Of a stretch of 64,000 bases of DNA, positions 24,825 through 33,014 are shown piece by piece (the first letter of the stretch is position 1; every line of letters begins with the position of its first letter). A program made the translations under genes and the position numbers. Below the pieces are notes generated by a model. It did not search any database. It was not told the origin of the DNA and was given only the letters and a program-made list of their open reading frames with translations. Source of the stretch: an uncultured Eubacteriales bacterium (GTDB taxonomy: Bacteria > Bacillota > Clostridia > Oscillospirales > Oscillospiraceae); NCBI GenBank assembly GCA_900549475.1, contig UROF01000007.1:1-64000 (forward strand), read 5' to 3'.

Positions 24825-24869
24825 ATATATTATAACCGTGAAGGCCTCAGGGTAGCTCCCTGGGGCCTT
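24825..24869 (+). promoter_or_regulatory. Leader element 2: conserved AT-rich box plus hairpin before the amidoligase
   Basis: The box ATATATTATAACCGTGAAG (24825-24843) differs at one base from leader element 1. It leads into a 12-bp hairpin with one wobble (24841-24852 with 24858-24869), then ACTTTGTTTTC and AGGAGG before the ATG at 24895. The T-rich stretch after the stem makes this look like a terminator or attenuator placed between promoter and gene. Confidence 0.6.
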
Positions 24870-24894
24870 ACTTTGTTTTCAGGAGGAATCTAGT

Positions 24895-25917
24895 ATGCTG
24901 GAACCCATCACCTGCCGCTGCTGCGGCCAGACCATCCACCCCCGTGACAACGCCGGCACCGGGGACCTTCCCCTCTGCCTCACCTGCCTGGAGGACCGCT
25001 ACACCACCTGCTCCCGCTGCGGCGCCCTTATCCCCAACCACCAGGCCTGCTACCTGCCCTCAGGCGATGACGAGGATGAGCCCTACTGTCCGGACTGCTA
25101 CCTGACCGTTGCCGGTCAAAAGCCTATCCACGACTACTACTACCGCCCATCCCCCTTCTTCTGGGGGGATGGGCCCTTCTATTTCGGCGTGGAGCTGGAG
25201 ATCGACGAGGCCGGCGAGGACAGCGACAACGCCCGCCGCCTTCTGGCCATCGCCAACCAGGGCCAGCCCCGGCTCTACTGCAAGCACGACGGCTCCCTGG
25301 ACGACGGCTTTGAGCTGGTGACCCACCCCATGTCCCTCAGCTACCACCGCACTGAGATGCCCTGGGAGGCCCTCCTCCGGGAGGCCGTCCACATGGGCTA
25401 CCTCTCCCACCAGTCCGGTACCTGCGGCCTCCATATCCATGTAAGCCGGGAGGCCTTCGGGGACACCTATGCCCACCAGGAGGCGGCCATTGCCCGGGTG
25501 CTGTACTTCTTCGAGAAGCACTGGGAGGAGCTCCTCAAATTCAGCCGCCGGACCCAGCGGCAGCTGGACCGCTGGGCCGCCCGGTACGGCTACCGGGACT
25601 GCCCCCGGGACATCCTGGACCGGGCCAAGTCCGGCCACGCCGGGCGCTACACCTGCGTCAACCTCCAGAACACCGCCACGGTGGAGTTCCGCATCTTCCG
25701 GGGCACTCTGAAGCGGAACACCCTCCTGGCCTCCCTGGAGCTGGTGGACAAGATCTGCCAGCTGGCCCTCTATCTCTCCGACGAGGAGATGCAGGGCCTG
25801 GCCTGGACCACCTTCGTCTCCTCCCTCCGGGAGCAGGACTGCCCGGAGCTGGTGCAGTACCTCAAGGAGCGGCGGCTCTACACCAACGCCCCTGTGGCGG
25901 CGGAAGAGGAGGTGTGA
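24895..25917 (+). CDS. Zinc-ribbon amidoligase (Amidoligase_2 type, GCS/glutamine-synthetase-like fold)
   Basis: A 340-residue protein. Residues 1-70 hold paired zinc-binding cysteines (CRCC near 7-10, CLTC near 28-31, CSRC near 39-42, CPDC near 65-68). The rest is an amidoligase core: YFGVELEIDEAG, YCKHDGSLDDGFELVTHP, TCGLHIHVSR and ATVEFRIFRGTL, matching the acidic metal and ATP positions of the GCS/GS-like carboxylate-amine ligases. These enzymes form amide bonds with ATP. Families of this kind paired with class II glutamine amidotransferases in phages and mobile elements were described in comparative-genomics work on amidoligases. Here the amidotransferase gene follows after two bases. 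The substrate (peptide, cell-wall or other carboxylate) is unknown. Confidence 0.82.
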   Translation: MLEPITCRCCGQTIHPRDNAGTGDLPLCLTCLEDRYTTCSRCGALIPNHQACYLPSGDDEDEPYCPDCYLTVAGQKPIHDYYYRPSPFFWGDGPFYFGVELEIDEAGEDSDNARRLLAIANQGQPRLYCKHDGSLDDGFELVTHPMSLSYHRTEMPWEALLREAVHMGYLSHQSGTCGLHIHVSREAFGDTYAHQEAAIARVLYFFEKHWEELLKFSRRTQRQLDRWAARYGYRDCPRDILDRAKSGHAGRYTCVNLQNTATVEFRIFRGTLKRNTLLASLELVDKICQLALYLSDEEMQGLAWTTFVSSLREQDCPELVQYLKERRLYTNAPVAAEEEV

Positions 25918-25919
25918 GT

Positions 25920-26819
25920 ATGTGCGCCATCTTTGGACTGCTGGATCCCAGGGGCTCCCTGACCAGAAAGGAAAAGCAGCGGATCATCCAGGCCCTGGGG
26001 TGGGAGGCCCAGATCCGGGGCACTGACGCCACGGGCCTTGCCTGGGTGGAGAAGGGCCGCATCGGCATCCGGAAGGCCCCCTGTGCCGCCTGGCGGTTTG
26101 CCTTTCGCTTTCCCGGGGAGGTAAAGATCCTCATGGGCCACACCCGGATGACCACCCAGGGCAGCGAGAAGCAGAACCAGAACAATCACCCCTTCCCAGG
26201 GAAAGCTGGAACCACCTCCTTCGCCCTGGCCCATAACGGCGTGCTTCACAATGACAGTGCCCTGCGCCGGACCCACTGCCTGCCCGGGAGCCGGGTACAG
26301 ACCGACTCCTATGTGGCGGTGCAGCTGCTGGAGGAGGCCGGGGAGATCTCCCATACCTCCCTGGCTGCCATGGCGGAGGAGTTGGAGGGCTCCTTCACCT
26401 TCACCGTCCTGACGGATCAGAACAGCCTTTTCTTCCTCAAAGGCAATAACCCTTTGTCCCTGTGGCACTTTCCGGAGAGTGGAGTGTACCTCTACGCCTC
26501 CACCGAGGAGATCCTCACCCGGGCAGCGGCCCGGGCGGGCCTCCGGGGGAAGAAGGAGAAGGTACCCATCGGCCAGGGACAGATCCTGGAGATCGACAGC
26601 GCCGGGCAGCGGAGCTGGGGGCGATTCGATGACAGCCGACTGGATCAGGGCCTGTTTTGGCGGCGGAGCTGGTATCCTCTCTCCGGCGGCTGGGGCCGGG
26701 AGCTGCAGTCTCTGGCAGGGGCCTTCGGGTACAGTGGAGAGGACGTGGCCCGGCTGGAATCTGAGGGCTACACCCCGGAGGAGATCGAGGATTGGCTGTA
26801 CGGAGCGTGCCTGCCATGA
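25920..26819 (+). CDS. Class II glutamine amidotransferase
   Basis: The 299-residue Ntn-hydrolase begins MCAIFGLLD, so removal of Met exposes the catalytic cysteine. Other class II landmarks are present: GHTRMTTQG with QNNHPF (the GHTR arginine block), ALAHNGVLHN (oxyanion asparagine-glycine) and VQTDSYVAVQLLEE (the aspartate that binds glutamine). It should release ammonia from glutamine for the adjacent amidoligase. I place the start at ATG 25920 rather than the GTG at 25914, because cysteine must be residue 2. The amidoligase stop lies two bases upstream. The C-terminal tail (LESEGYTPEEIEDWLY) is a short acidic helix. The downstream small gene overlaps by four bases. Confidence 0.85.
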   Translation: MCAIFGLLDPRGSLTRKEKQRIIQALGWEAQIRGTDATGLAWVEKGRIGIRKAPCAAWRFAFRFPGEVKILMGHTRMTTQGSEKQNQNNHPFPGKAGTTSFALAHNGVLHNDSALRRTHCLPGSRVQTDSYVAVQLLEEAGEISHTSLAAMAEELEGSFTFTVLTDQNSLFFLKGNNPLSLWHFPESGVYLYASTEEILTRAAARAGLRGKKEKVPIGQGQILEIDSAGQRSWGRFDDSRLDQGLFWRRSWYPLSGGWGRELQSLAGAFGYSGEDVARLESEGYTPEEIEDWLYGACLP

Positions 26820-27070
26820 GGGACTGGATCCATTGGCTGTGGCAGCAGTGGGAGTGGGAGGGAGACCTCTCCCCGGAGCTGACGCGGGAGGTGGTCCGGG
26901 CGGAGGAAGCTCTTTTGGAGGGCTTCACCCCGGAGCAGAGGGATCTGTACGAGGCGCTGGAGAATATGAGGGCCCGGCGGGATCTCCGGGAGCAGGAGTC
27001 CGTCTTCCGTGCCGGCGTCCTCCTGGGCGGAGGGCTGGTGGCGGAGATCCTGGGCGGCACAGATGGGTAA
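26816..27070 (+). CDS. Small acidic protein of the amidoligase cassette
   Basis: An 84-residue frame starts at ATG 26816, overlapping the amidotransferase stop as ATGA, so it is very probably translated with it. The content is helical, acidic and arginine-rich (ELTREVVRAEEALLEGFTPE, RDLYEALENMRARRDL) and ends with a small-residue stretch VLLGGGLVAEILGG. No known family is recognised. It may be a structural or substrate-carrier partner of the amidoligase pair. That is a guess from linkage only. Confidence 0.6.
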   Translation: MRDWIHWLWQQWEWEGDLSPELTREVVRAEEALLEGFTPEQRDLYEALENMRARRDLREQESVFRAGVLLGGGLVAEILGGTDG

Positions 27071-27084
27071 ACCACAGCATCATA

Positions 27085-27120
27085 GAAAACCCCGGCGGAA
27101 GGAGCATCCTTCCGCCGGGG
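27085..27120. terminator. Terminator closing the amidoligase cassette
   Basis: A perfect 14-bp GC-rich stem (27090-27103 and 27107-27120) with a three-base loop. On the minus strand it is followed by GTTTTC, so it could also end transcription from the amidohydrolase genes to the right. Confidence 0.7.
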
Positions 27121-27190
27121 AATTGGTAAAACGGATCTATCTGGTATCGTGCTTTTTCAGACTGCCCATTCATCTATTCTACAAAAGATG

Positions 27191-28549
27191 TTAGGAAAAA
27201 ATAGTACGGTTCAATAAAAGTTGAAGCTGCTTTTTTCCTTCAAAAAGGATTTCTTCCTCATCTAAATCTGTAAACTCCCCATTATGCAGAACAACGCGTC
27301 CTCCAATAATAACATCTGACACATCTTGGGACGACGCAGTCATCATAATGGTATGAAGAGGGCGGCGACTAGGCTGATAATTGACGGTTTCTGTTTTCAG
27401 CAGTACGATGTCTGCTAATTTTCCTGCGGTAAGTGACCCCAGATAGTCTCCGACACCAAGAGCCTGAGCACCATTTTGTGTCATCATTTGAAAACCTTCA
27501 GCCAAGGGCAGGACGTTTGGTTCAAAAACCGGCGTACCATAAACCGCCTGCGTTACATATTTTAGCAACTGCACTTGACCGAAGAGATCCTGCTTGGCGC
27601 TGGAGGCACCATCATTCCCTAGCGCAATATTTAATCCAGCTGCTCGTTCAGCCAGCAGCTTGGGAACCCCTTGGGTAGGCAAATTGGCCGTAGGGCAGTG
27701 TATGACATGGAGACCGCGTTCTGCCATTAGGCGAATATCAAAATCCGTGATCTGAATACAGTGAGCGGCTATTACATTTGGCCCTAGTGCACCGTATTTG
27801 TCCAGAAAATCTGGGGGACGAAGTCCCCATCGGGCGAGACATGTCTGCACTTCTGCGGGATGTTCACCCAAATGAATATGGATTCCCGTTTTTCGCTGTT
27901 TAGCCGCCTGAGCGACTCCTTCCACCAACTGCGGAGATGAGGACATAGGCGAGGATAGAGAGAACCAGACGTGGATCCGTCCGTCCGCCTTTCCATGATA
28001 CTCCCGATAAAAATTTTCCATGGCAGCAATGGAGCGTTCAGCGGAAGTATCGCACATGCAGGCGGGAAGCTCTGGGTCCAAATCTCGCCCGACACGGGCA
28101 ATAGCGGCACGAATCCCGGTCTCTGCCACCGCCTGGGCAGTCCCACTCATGTCCATGCTTCCAGCATCTGCAAACATGGTGATCCCTGCCCGCAGTGCCT
28201 GTAAACAGTACAGCCGAGCAGCATGATATCTGTCCTCCGGGGTTAACTGAGACTCGTAGGGAACCAAAATTCTGCGCCATATTATGGGTGGCTCATCCAC
28301 AGTCCCACCTTTGAGTAGTTGCTGTACGGTGTGGGTGTGGCAATCATACATTCCAGGCATAGCCAGTTTCCCAGTTGCATGAAAGGTTTCTCTAGGCTGA
28401 TAACGTCTGCGCAGCAGTTCCGCAGTGCCAACCTCCAGGATGATTCCACGGTCGATCGCAATAGCGGCATTCTCTAAAAGGCGAAATCCGGGCAATATAG
28501 CAGAGCAACCTTGAATCAGAAGGTCGCATGTACATGGCATCTCTGACAT
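27191..28549 (-). CDS. Amidohydrolase, deaminase type (cytosine/SAH/8-oxoguanine deaminase group)
   Basis: The 452-residue product has the metal-dependent hydrolase barrel of the TrzA/MtaD/SsnA group: metal ligands in DCHTHTVQ, HIHLGEHPAE, IAAHCIQI and GNDGASS, with the N- and C-terminal beta-sandwich halves (AILPGFRLLENAAIAIDRG and AGKLADIVLLK) typical of the fold. Likely reaction: hydrolytic deamination of a purine, pterin or related ring. The ATG at 28549 has AGGAGG seven bases upstream. It is the second gene of a two-gene minus operon with the amidohydrolase at 28566-29966, 16 bases apart. Confidence 0.82.
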   Translation of the reverse strand: MSEMPCTCDLLIQGCSAILPGFRLLENAAIAIDRGIILEVGTAELLRRRYQPRETFHATGKLAMPGMYDCHTHTVQQLLKGGTVDEPPIIWRRILVPYESQLTPEDRYHAARLYCLQALRAGITMFADAGSMDMSGTAQAVAETGIRAAIARVGRDLDPELPACMCDTSAERSIAAMENFYREYHGKADGRIHVWFSLSSPMSSSPQLVEGVAQAAKQRKTGIHIHLGEHPAEVQTCLARWGLRPPDFLDKYGALGPNVIAAHCIQITDFDIRLMAERGLHVIHCPTANLPTQGVPKLLAERAAGLNIALGNDGASSAKQDLFGQVQLLKYVTQAVYGTPVFEPNVLPLAEGFQMMTQNGAQALGVGDYLGSLTAGKLADIVLLKTETVNYQPSRRPLHTIMMTASSQDVSDVIIGGRVVLHNGEFTDLDEEEILFEGKKQLQLLLNRTIFS

Positions 28550-28565
28550 AACAGTTCCTCCTGTT

Positions 28566-29966
28566 TTACATTTCTTCTGCGAGACGTTGGAAAACGCTGC
28601 AGTTGCGACGAAGGACCCGGGTGCAGACCGCTTCTCCTTCCCGCGCCAACTGCCGCTCATCAATTCCCGGGAACTTTCCATCCGCATAGACAATCTTTCC
28701 GTTGATAACTGTTTTCCAGACAGGTCCGGCGACACCCAGCTTTGGGAGAATATTTTTTGGATCGTGCAGCGCGCCGGCATATTCCAATGTCCCCACATCT
28801 ATCAGGAAGAAGTCCGCAGCCATACCAGGAGCCAGATAGCCAATATCGTCTCTTCCCAATGTTCTTGCGCCATTAACTGTACCCATTTTTAAAATGTCGT
28901 AGGGACGGGGGCAACCTGTCCGCTTTACATTGCGGAAAGTCTGCATCAGATAGGCCAGGCGAAGGGTCTCCAGCATACTGGAGCCTTCGTTGGTTGAGCA
29001 ACCGTCAGTACCCAGACTAATCAGAATCCCTGCCTTTTCCATAGAAGGAATATCCAGGATCTCGGTAGCACCATATAAAGTGGGGGCCGGGCAATGAGCG
29101 ATACCTGTACCTGCTTGGGCAAGGATATGATATTCGTCTGGTGTGGTTTCTCTCCCGTGTGCAATCCACACATCCGGTCCGATAAATCCTGTCTCAGCAG
29201 CCCAAGTCAATGTCCTCTGCCCACACCGCTCCAGCATCTGAGAAACCTCTCCTTCATTGAGGTGCGTATGGAGGCGTACGCCCTCTTTCCTGGCCAAATG
29301 TACTGCTTCCTGGAATGTTTCTTTTTTACAACTGAAGGGTTGAGTGGGTGCAATAACAATCTGCCGCATGGAATAGCGACTGGAATCGTGATAGCGATGA
29401 ATTACTCGTTCGCAATCCGACAAAAAGGCTTCCGTAGTCTCGCACATGGTCTGTGGAACGAAACTTCCCTCTTCTATGGATCGCGTGCTGCCGCCTCGCC
29501 CTGCATGAAAACGCATTCCGAGCATTGCCGCTGCTTCCATCTGTCGGTCGATCGGTTCCGTACCGGTCCGGGCGGTATATAGGTACTGGTGGTCAAAGGC
29601 GGTGGTGCATCCGTGCTTAATCAGGTCCGCCATGGCAGTCAGAGATGCATAGTAAATGACATCGCTGTCCACCATTTGAAACGTGTTTTGGGCCTCGGCA
29701 AGCCACTCCATTACTGTCATGTTGGGGCGGTCTATCGTAATCAGATTTCGGACAAACGCCTGAAAAAAGTGGTGGTGAGTATTAATAAGTCCGGGATATA
29801 AAAACTGATCACAGCAATCTATTACCTGGGCGCCGGGGGCATCCAGATCTTTACCGATTGCTGAAATCGCAGGACCTTCCACCAAGATATCCGCATCGTA
29901 GAAAACCCGGTCCTCCGGGTCACAGGTAATAATAGCGCGCACATTTTTAAACAGCAGTTGTTCCAT
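28566..29966 (-). CDS. Amidohydrolase, 8-oxoguanine deaminase / atrazine-hydrolase type
   Basis: A 466-residue relative of the preceding type, with metal ligands in INTHHHFFQAFVRN, LHTHLNEGE, IAHGRET and SLGTDGCSTNEGSS. The stretch HAGRGGSTRSIEEGSFVPQTM lies where 8-oxoguanine and atrazine-type deaminases carry their RGSMS-like substrate loop. Deamination of an oxidised purine or a triazine-like ring is therefore likely, without proof of substrate. It starts at ATG 29966. A TTGACA/TTTAAT promoter with a 19-base spacer lies 43 bases upstream, and a MerR gene is divergent. This suggests induction by a small molecule. Confidence 0.82.
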   Translation of the reverse strand: MEQLLFKNVRAIITCDPEDRVFYDADILVEGPAISAIGKDLDAPGAQVIDCCDQFLYPGLINTHHHFFQAFVRNLITIDRPNMTVMEWLAEAQNTFQMVDSDVIYYASLTAMADLIKHGCTTAFDHQYLYTARTGTEPIDRQMEAAAMLGMRFHAGRGGSTRSIEEGSFVPQTMCETTEAFLSDCERVIHRYHDSSRYSMRQIVIAPTQPFSCKKETFQEAVHLARKEGVRLHTHLNEGEVSQMLERCGQRTLTWAAETGFIGPDVWIAHGRETTPDEYHILAQAGTGIAHCPAPTLYGATEILDIPSMEKAGILISLGTDGCSTNEGSSMLETLRLAYLMQTFRNVKRTGCPRPYDILKMGTVNGARTLGRDDIGYLAPGMAADFFLIDVGTLEYAGALHDPKNILPKLGVAGPVWKTVINGKIVYADGKFPGIDERQLAREGEAVCTRVLRRNCSVFQRLAEEM

Positions 29967-30008
29967 GGCAGCAGTTCCCTTCTTCCGTTTTTGATTGCTA
30001 CTAGCATA

Positions 30009-30039
30009 ATTAAATCAATTGTGGTACTCTTTATGTCAA
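30009..30039 (-). promoter_or_regulatory. MerR-type promoter of the amidohydrolase operon
   Basis: On the minus strand TTGACA (34-39 of 30000) and TTTAAT (9-14) are separated by exactly 19 bases. A stretched 19-base spacer is the hallmark of promoters that MerR-family activators untwist. The divergent gene at 30150 encodes such a regulator. Confidence 0.55.
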
Positions 30040-30149
30040 GGGCGAATCTGAAAGAGATAGCAAAAAAACTTAAAGAGAACTAGATGCTTTTCCTTTATAA
30101 AAACAGCAAGCCGGTATAAACCGGCTTGCTTACGAGAGGAGAAAGAGAT

Positions 30150-30527
30150 ATGGAAGAGTTCCTGCGGATTGGAGCCTTCTGCAGGAGGTTCAATATTGCT
30201 GCCTCCACGGTACGCTACTATATACACCGTGGGATATTAATTCCAGAGACCCGCAACGGGCAATACCTTTTTTCTGAAAGCTGTGTCCAAGATATGCAGC
30301 AGATTATGGAACTAAAGGAGTTGCGGTTTTCTTTGGATGAAATTCACGGGTTATTGACGCTGCGCCGCAAATTCAATTTGGCACAAAAGGAAGATGCCGA
30401 CTCTTATCTGCATATGCTGTACCGGCAAAAGGAACGGCTCGCCCAACAATTAGAAAATGCGCGCCGTCAAGAGGCCCTTTTGGACCAGATCCAGCAGGAA
30501 CTCATGGGATCTTCCAGCGGCCAATGA
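30150..30527 (+). CDS. MerR family transcriptional regulator
   Basis: The 125-residue protein is a short MerR activator. Its winged HTH is RIGAFCRRFNIAASTVRYYIHRGILIPETRNGQYLFSE, followed by DMQQIMELKELRFSLDEIHGLLTLRR and a coiled-coil helix ending in LLDQIQQELMG. No separate ligand domain is present, so the effector may be bound by the coiled-coil region or by a metal. It starts at ATG 30150 with GAGAGGAG upstream. It is divergent from the two-amidohydrolase operon and overlaps the 3' end of the convergent MerR fusion gene by 26 bases. Confidence 0.82.
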   Translation: MEEFLRIGAFCRRFNIAASTVRYYIHRGILIPETRNGQYLFSESCVQDMQQIMELKELRFSLDEIHGLLTLRRKFNLAQKEDADSYLHMLYRQKERLAQQLENARRQEALLDQIQQELMGSSSGQ

Positions 30528-31719
30528 ATGCGTATGGTTTGATAATATCGCCTGGGAGAGCTCCTGTGTATACACTGGGGTCTACACTCCTGCTGCCGAT
30601 TTTTTCCTCCAAAAGAGTGATCCCATTATTCTGCATATCCTGGAGCAATACCTGGAGATTATACCGGCTAGGCGTGTCCTCTTTTGGATCGCGCTTTCCA
30701 GGCTGCTTTTTGCATCGCCTGGAAAACCGTCCTGCTATGATAGTTCCGTTGTGAGCATACCGGTGCAAAGGCGTTGAGGATGAGCAATAACCATACTTCT
30801 GGTAAACTTCGGACGCAGCATAATCAATAATGATATCCAGACATCCAGCTTTTAAAGGGTGATGGATTCCGTCATCCACCAGAAAAAGGAAGTTTCCGTC
30901 AGGATAGGCTGCGCGGATGCTGGCCATATAGTAGCGCACTATCTGCAAGTCAGTATCGCACAAAATATAATACGCATTACTGGGCAGTTCAGCAATCGCA
31001 CGATTCAAAAAGCAAGCGGTATTCAGTACATCCTCAAATATAATCTTTCCGTCAAGCTCCAGTTGGTCCAGCTGGAGCTTGATCCATTGGTTAAATCCTT
31101 CGATATAGCTGACATCCTGAGGCGACCGCTGCTGCAAAGTTGCCAAATGCCGGTCTACCGGAGGAATCAGCGGCGCCTGGATATCTTCCACAATAAGGAT
31201 TCCTTCTCGCACTGCTGCGCGAAAGCCGCACGGGCAGTTTCCGGCCCCGCTGCAAACCTGGTTGTTTTCCATATGAATTTGTGTCCAGCTAAGAGGCTTC
31301 CCGCAGAACGGGCAGCAAACCTGGGAGAAAAGATATAGGGGGATACCGTTGAATACATCCGTTACGACCTGTCCTTCGATATCACGGATCATAGCATTCA
31401 GTTTATCCAGAGAGTCAACTAGTTCTTTCTGGCTGTTGCGAATACGGTTTCTTTCATTCTCCAGCAGAAGCGCTGCGCGACAGCTGCTTTCTTCCTGAGA
31501 AAGAGCCGTATTTTGTTTGAATGCAAGGAGGTCTGCAATAGTCTGCAGGGAAAAACCGCAATCTTTATATCGCGCAATTGCCGCAGCGCGCGACAGATCC
31601 TCCTGAGAAAAATCCCAGTTTCGTTCTGTTCGCTTGGGTGACAGCAACCCCAAATCCATATAGTACCGGATTGTCAGGACTGACAGTCCAGTCATTTTTG
31701 AAAAAATTCCAATTTTCAT
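30502..31719 (-). CDS. MerR regulator fused to a zinc ribbon and a methyltransferase-like domain
   Basis: The 405-residue protein begins with a full MerR HTH (GIFSKMTGLSVLTIRYYMDLGLLSP, residues 4-28) and a coiled coil (about 75-112). Residues 135-164 carry cysteines C135, C136, C139, C156, C162 and C164 in a zinc-ribbon pattern like that of RlmA-type rRNA methyltransferases (CPFCGKPL). The rest (about 200-330) looks like a class I SAM-methyltransferase fold (GKIIFEDV, YYILCDTDLQIV, FLFLVDDGIHHPLK, CLDIIIDY), but the glycine motif I is degenerate, so it may bind a ligand without catalysis. It is divergent from the BMP transporter operon, which has a 19-spacer promoter. Confidence 0.75.
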   Translation of the reverse strand: MKIGIFSKMTGLSVLTIRYYMDLGLLSPKRTERNWDFSQEDLSRAAAIARYKDCGFSLQTIADLLAFKQNTALSQEESSCRAALLLENERNRIRNSQKELVDSLDKLNAMIRDIEGQVVTDVFNGIPLYLFSQVCCPFCGKPLSWTQIHMENNQVCSGAGNCPCGFRAAVREGILIVEDIQAPLIPPVDRHLATLQQRSPQDVSYIEGFNQWIKLQLDQLELDGKIIFEDVLNTACFLNRAIAELPSNAYYILCDTDLQIVRYYMASIRAAYPDGNFLFLVDDGIHHPLKAGCLDIIIDYAASEVYQKYGYCSSSTPLHRYAHNGTIIAGRFSRRCKKQPGKRDPKEDTPSRYNLQVLLQDMQNNGITLLEEKIGSRSVDPSVYTGALPGDIIKPYAFIGRWKIP

Positions 31720-31809
31720 GAGGGAAGTATATCATATCCCATACCATATGTCCACCTAACAATATATAGGCAACTTTACGTTTCAAATAAAATGGAGTGA
31801 GATTGGATA

Positions 31810-31840
31810 TTGACATAAAGGGAAGAATATCTCTGATAAT
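31810..31840 (+). promoter_or_regulatory. MerR-type promoter of the first BMP transporter operon
   Basis: TTGACA at 31810-31815 and GATAAT at 31835-31840 are separated by 19 bases. The spacer holds an imperfect dyad AGGGA-N6-TCTCT. It lies 57 bases before the lipoprotein start and 91 bases after the divergent MerR-fusion start. Confidence 0.6.
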
Positions 31841-31896
31841 AAAAAAAACCAGCAGGAGTATTTTATGCTACCTGCTAACAGACAGGAGGAAAAGAT

Positions 31897-32922
31897 ATGA
31901 AACGCATTCTGGTTTATGTGCTTTCTCTGTGCACGGTGTTGCTCTTGTTTGGCTGCGGTCAGAATAACGTTCAGCAGAACACCTCCCAGGGGAACGATGG
32001 CAACAGTTCTGAAAAGTTGAAAGTAGCGCTTTGTCTAACTGGTCCGGCTAATGATGGGGGTTGGTGCCAACTGGCATACGATGGTCTGACGGCAGCTGGT
32101 GAACAATATGGGGTGGAATTCTCCTACACGGAGAACTTGCAGACTACGGATATGGAAGCAGCACTAACTGACTATGCTGCCCAAGGGTATGATCTGATTT
32201 TCGGGCTGGGGTTCCAATTTGGCGACCCGGCGCTGAGCGTGGCGGAAAAATACCCCGATGTGAAGTTTATTGTATTTGAAGGAGATGTCTCTGCAGAGAA
32301 TGTACTTTCCTGCAAAATCTCCAACGAGCAGAGCCGTTATTTGCTGGGATACCTGGCTGCACGGTTATCGGAGAGTGGTGTTGTCGGGTTTGTGGCAGGC
32401 CCTGCCCAGCCGTCCATTATCAAACCTGCAGAGGCCTTTAAGTTGGGTGCAAAAGCTGCAAACCCCGATGTGAAGGTTCTCGTTACGTACTGTGAATCCT
32501 TTACTGACGTGGCTCTTGCCAAAGAAGCGGCAATTGCCATGCTAGACCAGGGAGCAGACGTAATCGGCCATGGGGCCAATACCGCCGGAACCGGTGCTAT
32601 CAAGGCCTGTGAGGAGCGCGGAAAGATGGCCATGGGCGCGGCGGCTGACCAGAACGATCTAGCCCCGGACACTGTTGTCTGCAGCGACATGTACAGCTTC
32701 GGTGACGTACTGCTCTATATTGTCGGCAATGCGGTGGACGGTCAATTTGAAGGCGGTATTCAGTCCTATGGTTTTGCAGAAGGTATTGTCAACCTGGCGC
32801 CTTACCACAGCTTCGAAGACAAAATCCCTCAGGATGTAAAAGACGAGATCGAGGATCTGAAACAGCAGATCATTGATGGTACGTTGGTTGTACCGGTCAT
32901 TGAGACACCCACCGAGGATTGA
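31897..32922 (+). CDS. BMP family ABC transporter substrate-binding lipoprotein (nucleoside-type)
   Basis: A 341-residue lipoprotein with lipobox LFGC and Cys20. The mature part follows the basic membrane protein / PnrA family, which binds nucleosides: VALCLTGPANDGGWCQLAYDGL, LIFGLGFQFGDPALSVAEKYPDVKFIVFEG, SYLLGYLAARLSESGVVGFVAG-like segments, and DVIGHGANTAGTGAIKACEERG. It should sit on the outer face of the membrane and feed the permeases at 34538-36542. AGGAGG lies seven bases upstream of the ATG. A strong hairpin after the gene probably raises its expression over the downstream membrane components. Confidence 0.87.
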   Translation: MKRILVYVLSLCTVLLLFGCGQNNVQQNTSQGNDGNSSEKLKVALCLTGPANDGGWCQLAYDGLTAAGEQYGVEFSYTENLQTTDMEAALTDYAAQGYDLIFGLGFQFGDPALSVAEKYPDVKFIVFEGDVSAENVLSCKISNEQSRYLLGYLAARLSESGVVGFVAGPAQPSIIKPAEAFKLGAKAANPDVKVLVTYCESFTDVALAKEAAIAMLDQGADVIGHGANTAGTGAIKACEERGKMAMGAAADQNDLAPDTVVCSDMYSFGDVLLYIVGNAVDGQFEGGIQSYGFAEGIVNLAPYHSFEDKIPQDVKDEIEDLKQQIIDGTLVVPVIETPTED

Positions 32923-32939
32923 TAACACAGTTTATAGGA

Positions 32940-32988
32940 AACGGCCCCCTTTTGCACCGGCAGAACCATGCGAAGGGGGGTCGTTTTC
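32940..32988 (+). terminator. Partial terminator / attenuating hairpin after the BMP lipoprotein gene
   Basis: Arms 32940-32951 and 32973-32985 form a GC-rich stem with one wobble, followed by CGTTTTCCC. It lies between the binding-protein gene and the ATPase gene, a usual place for a leaky terminator that leaves excess binding-protein mRNA. Confidence 0.6.
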
Positions 32989-33014
32989 CCGAACCACGGG
33001 AAAGAGAGTGTGCC

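Noticed and set aside
31720..31896. Purine riboswitch before the BMP transporter
   Set aside because: None of the conserved purine-aptamer junction segments could be found. A MerR-type promoter explains the region better. The same holds for 38198-38372.
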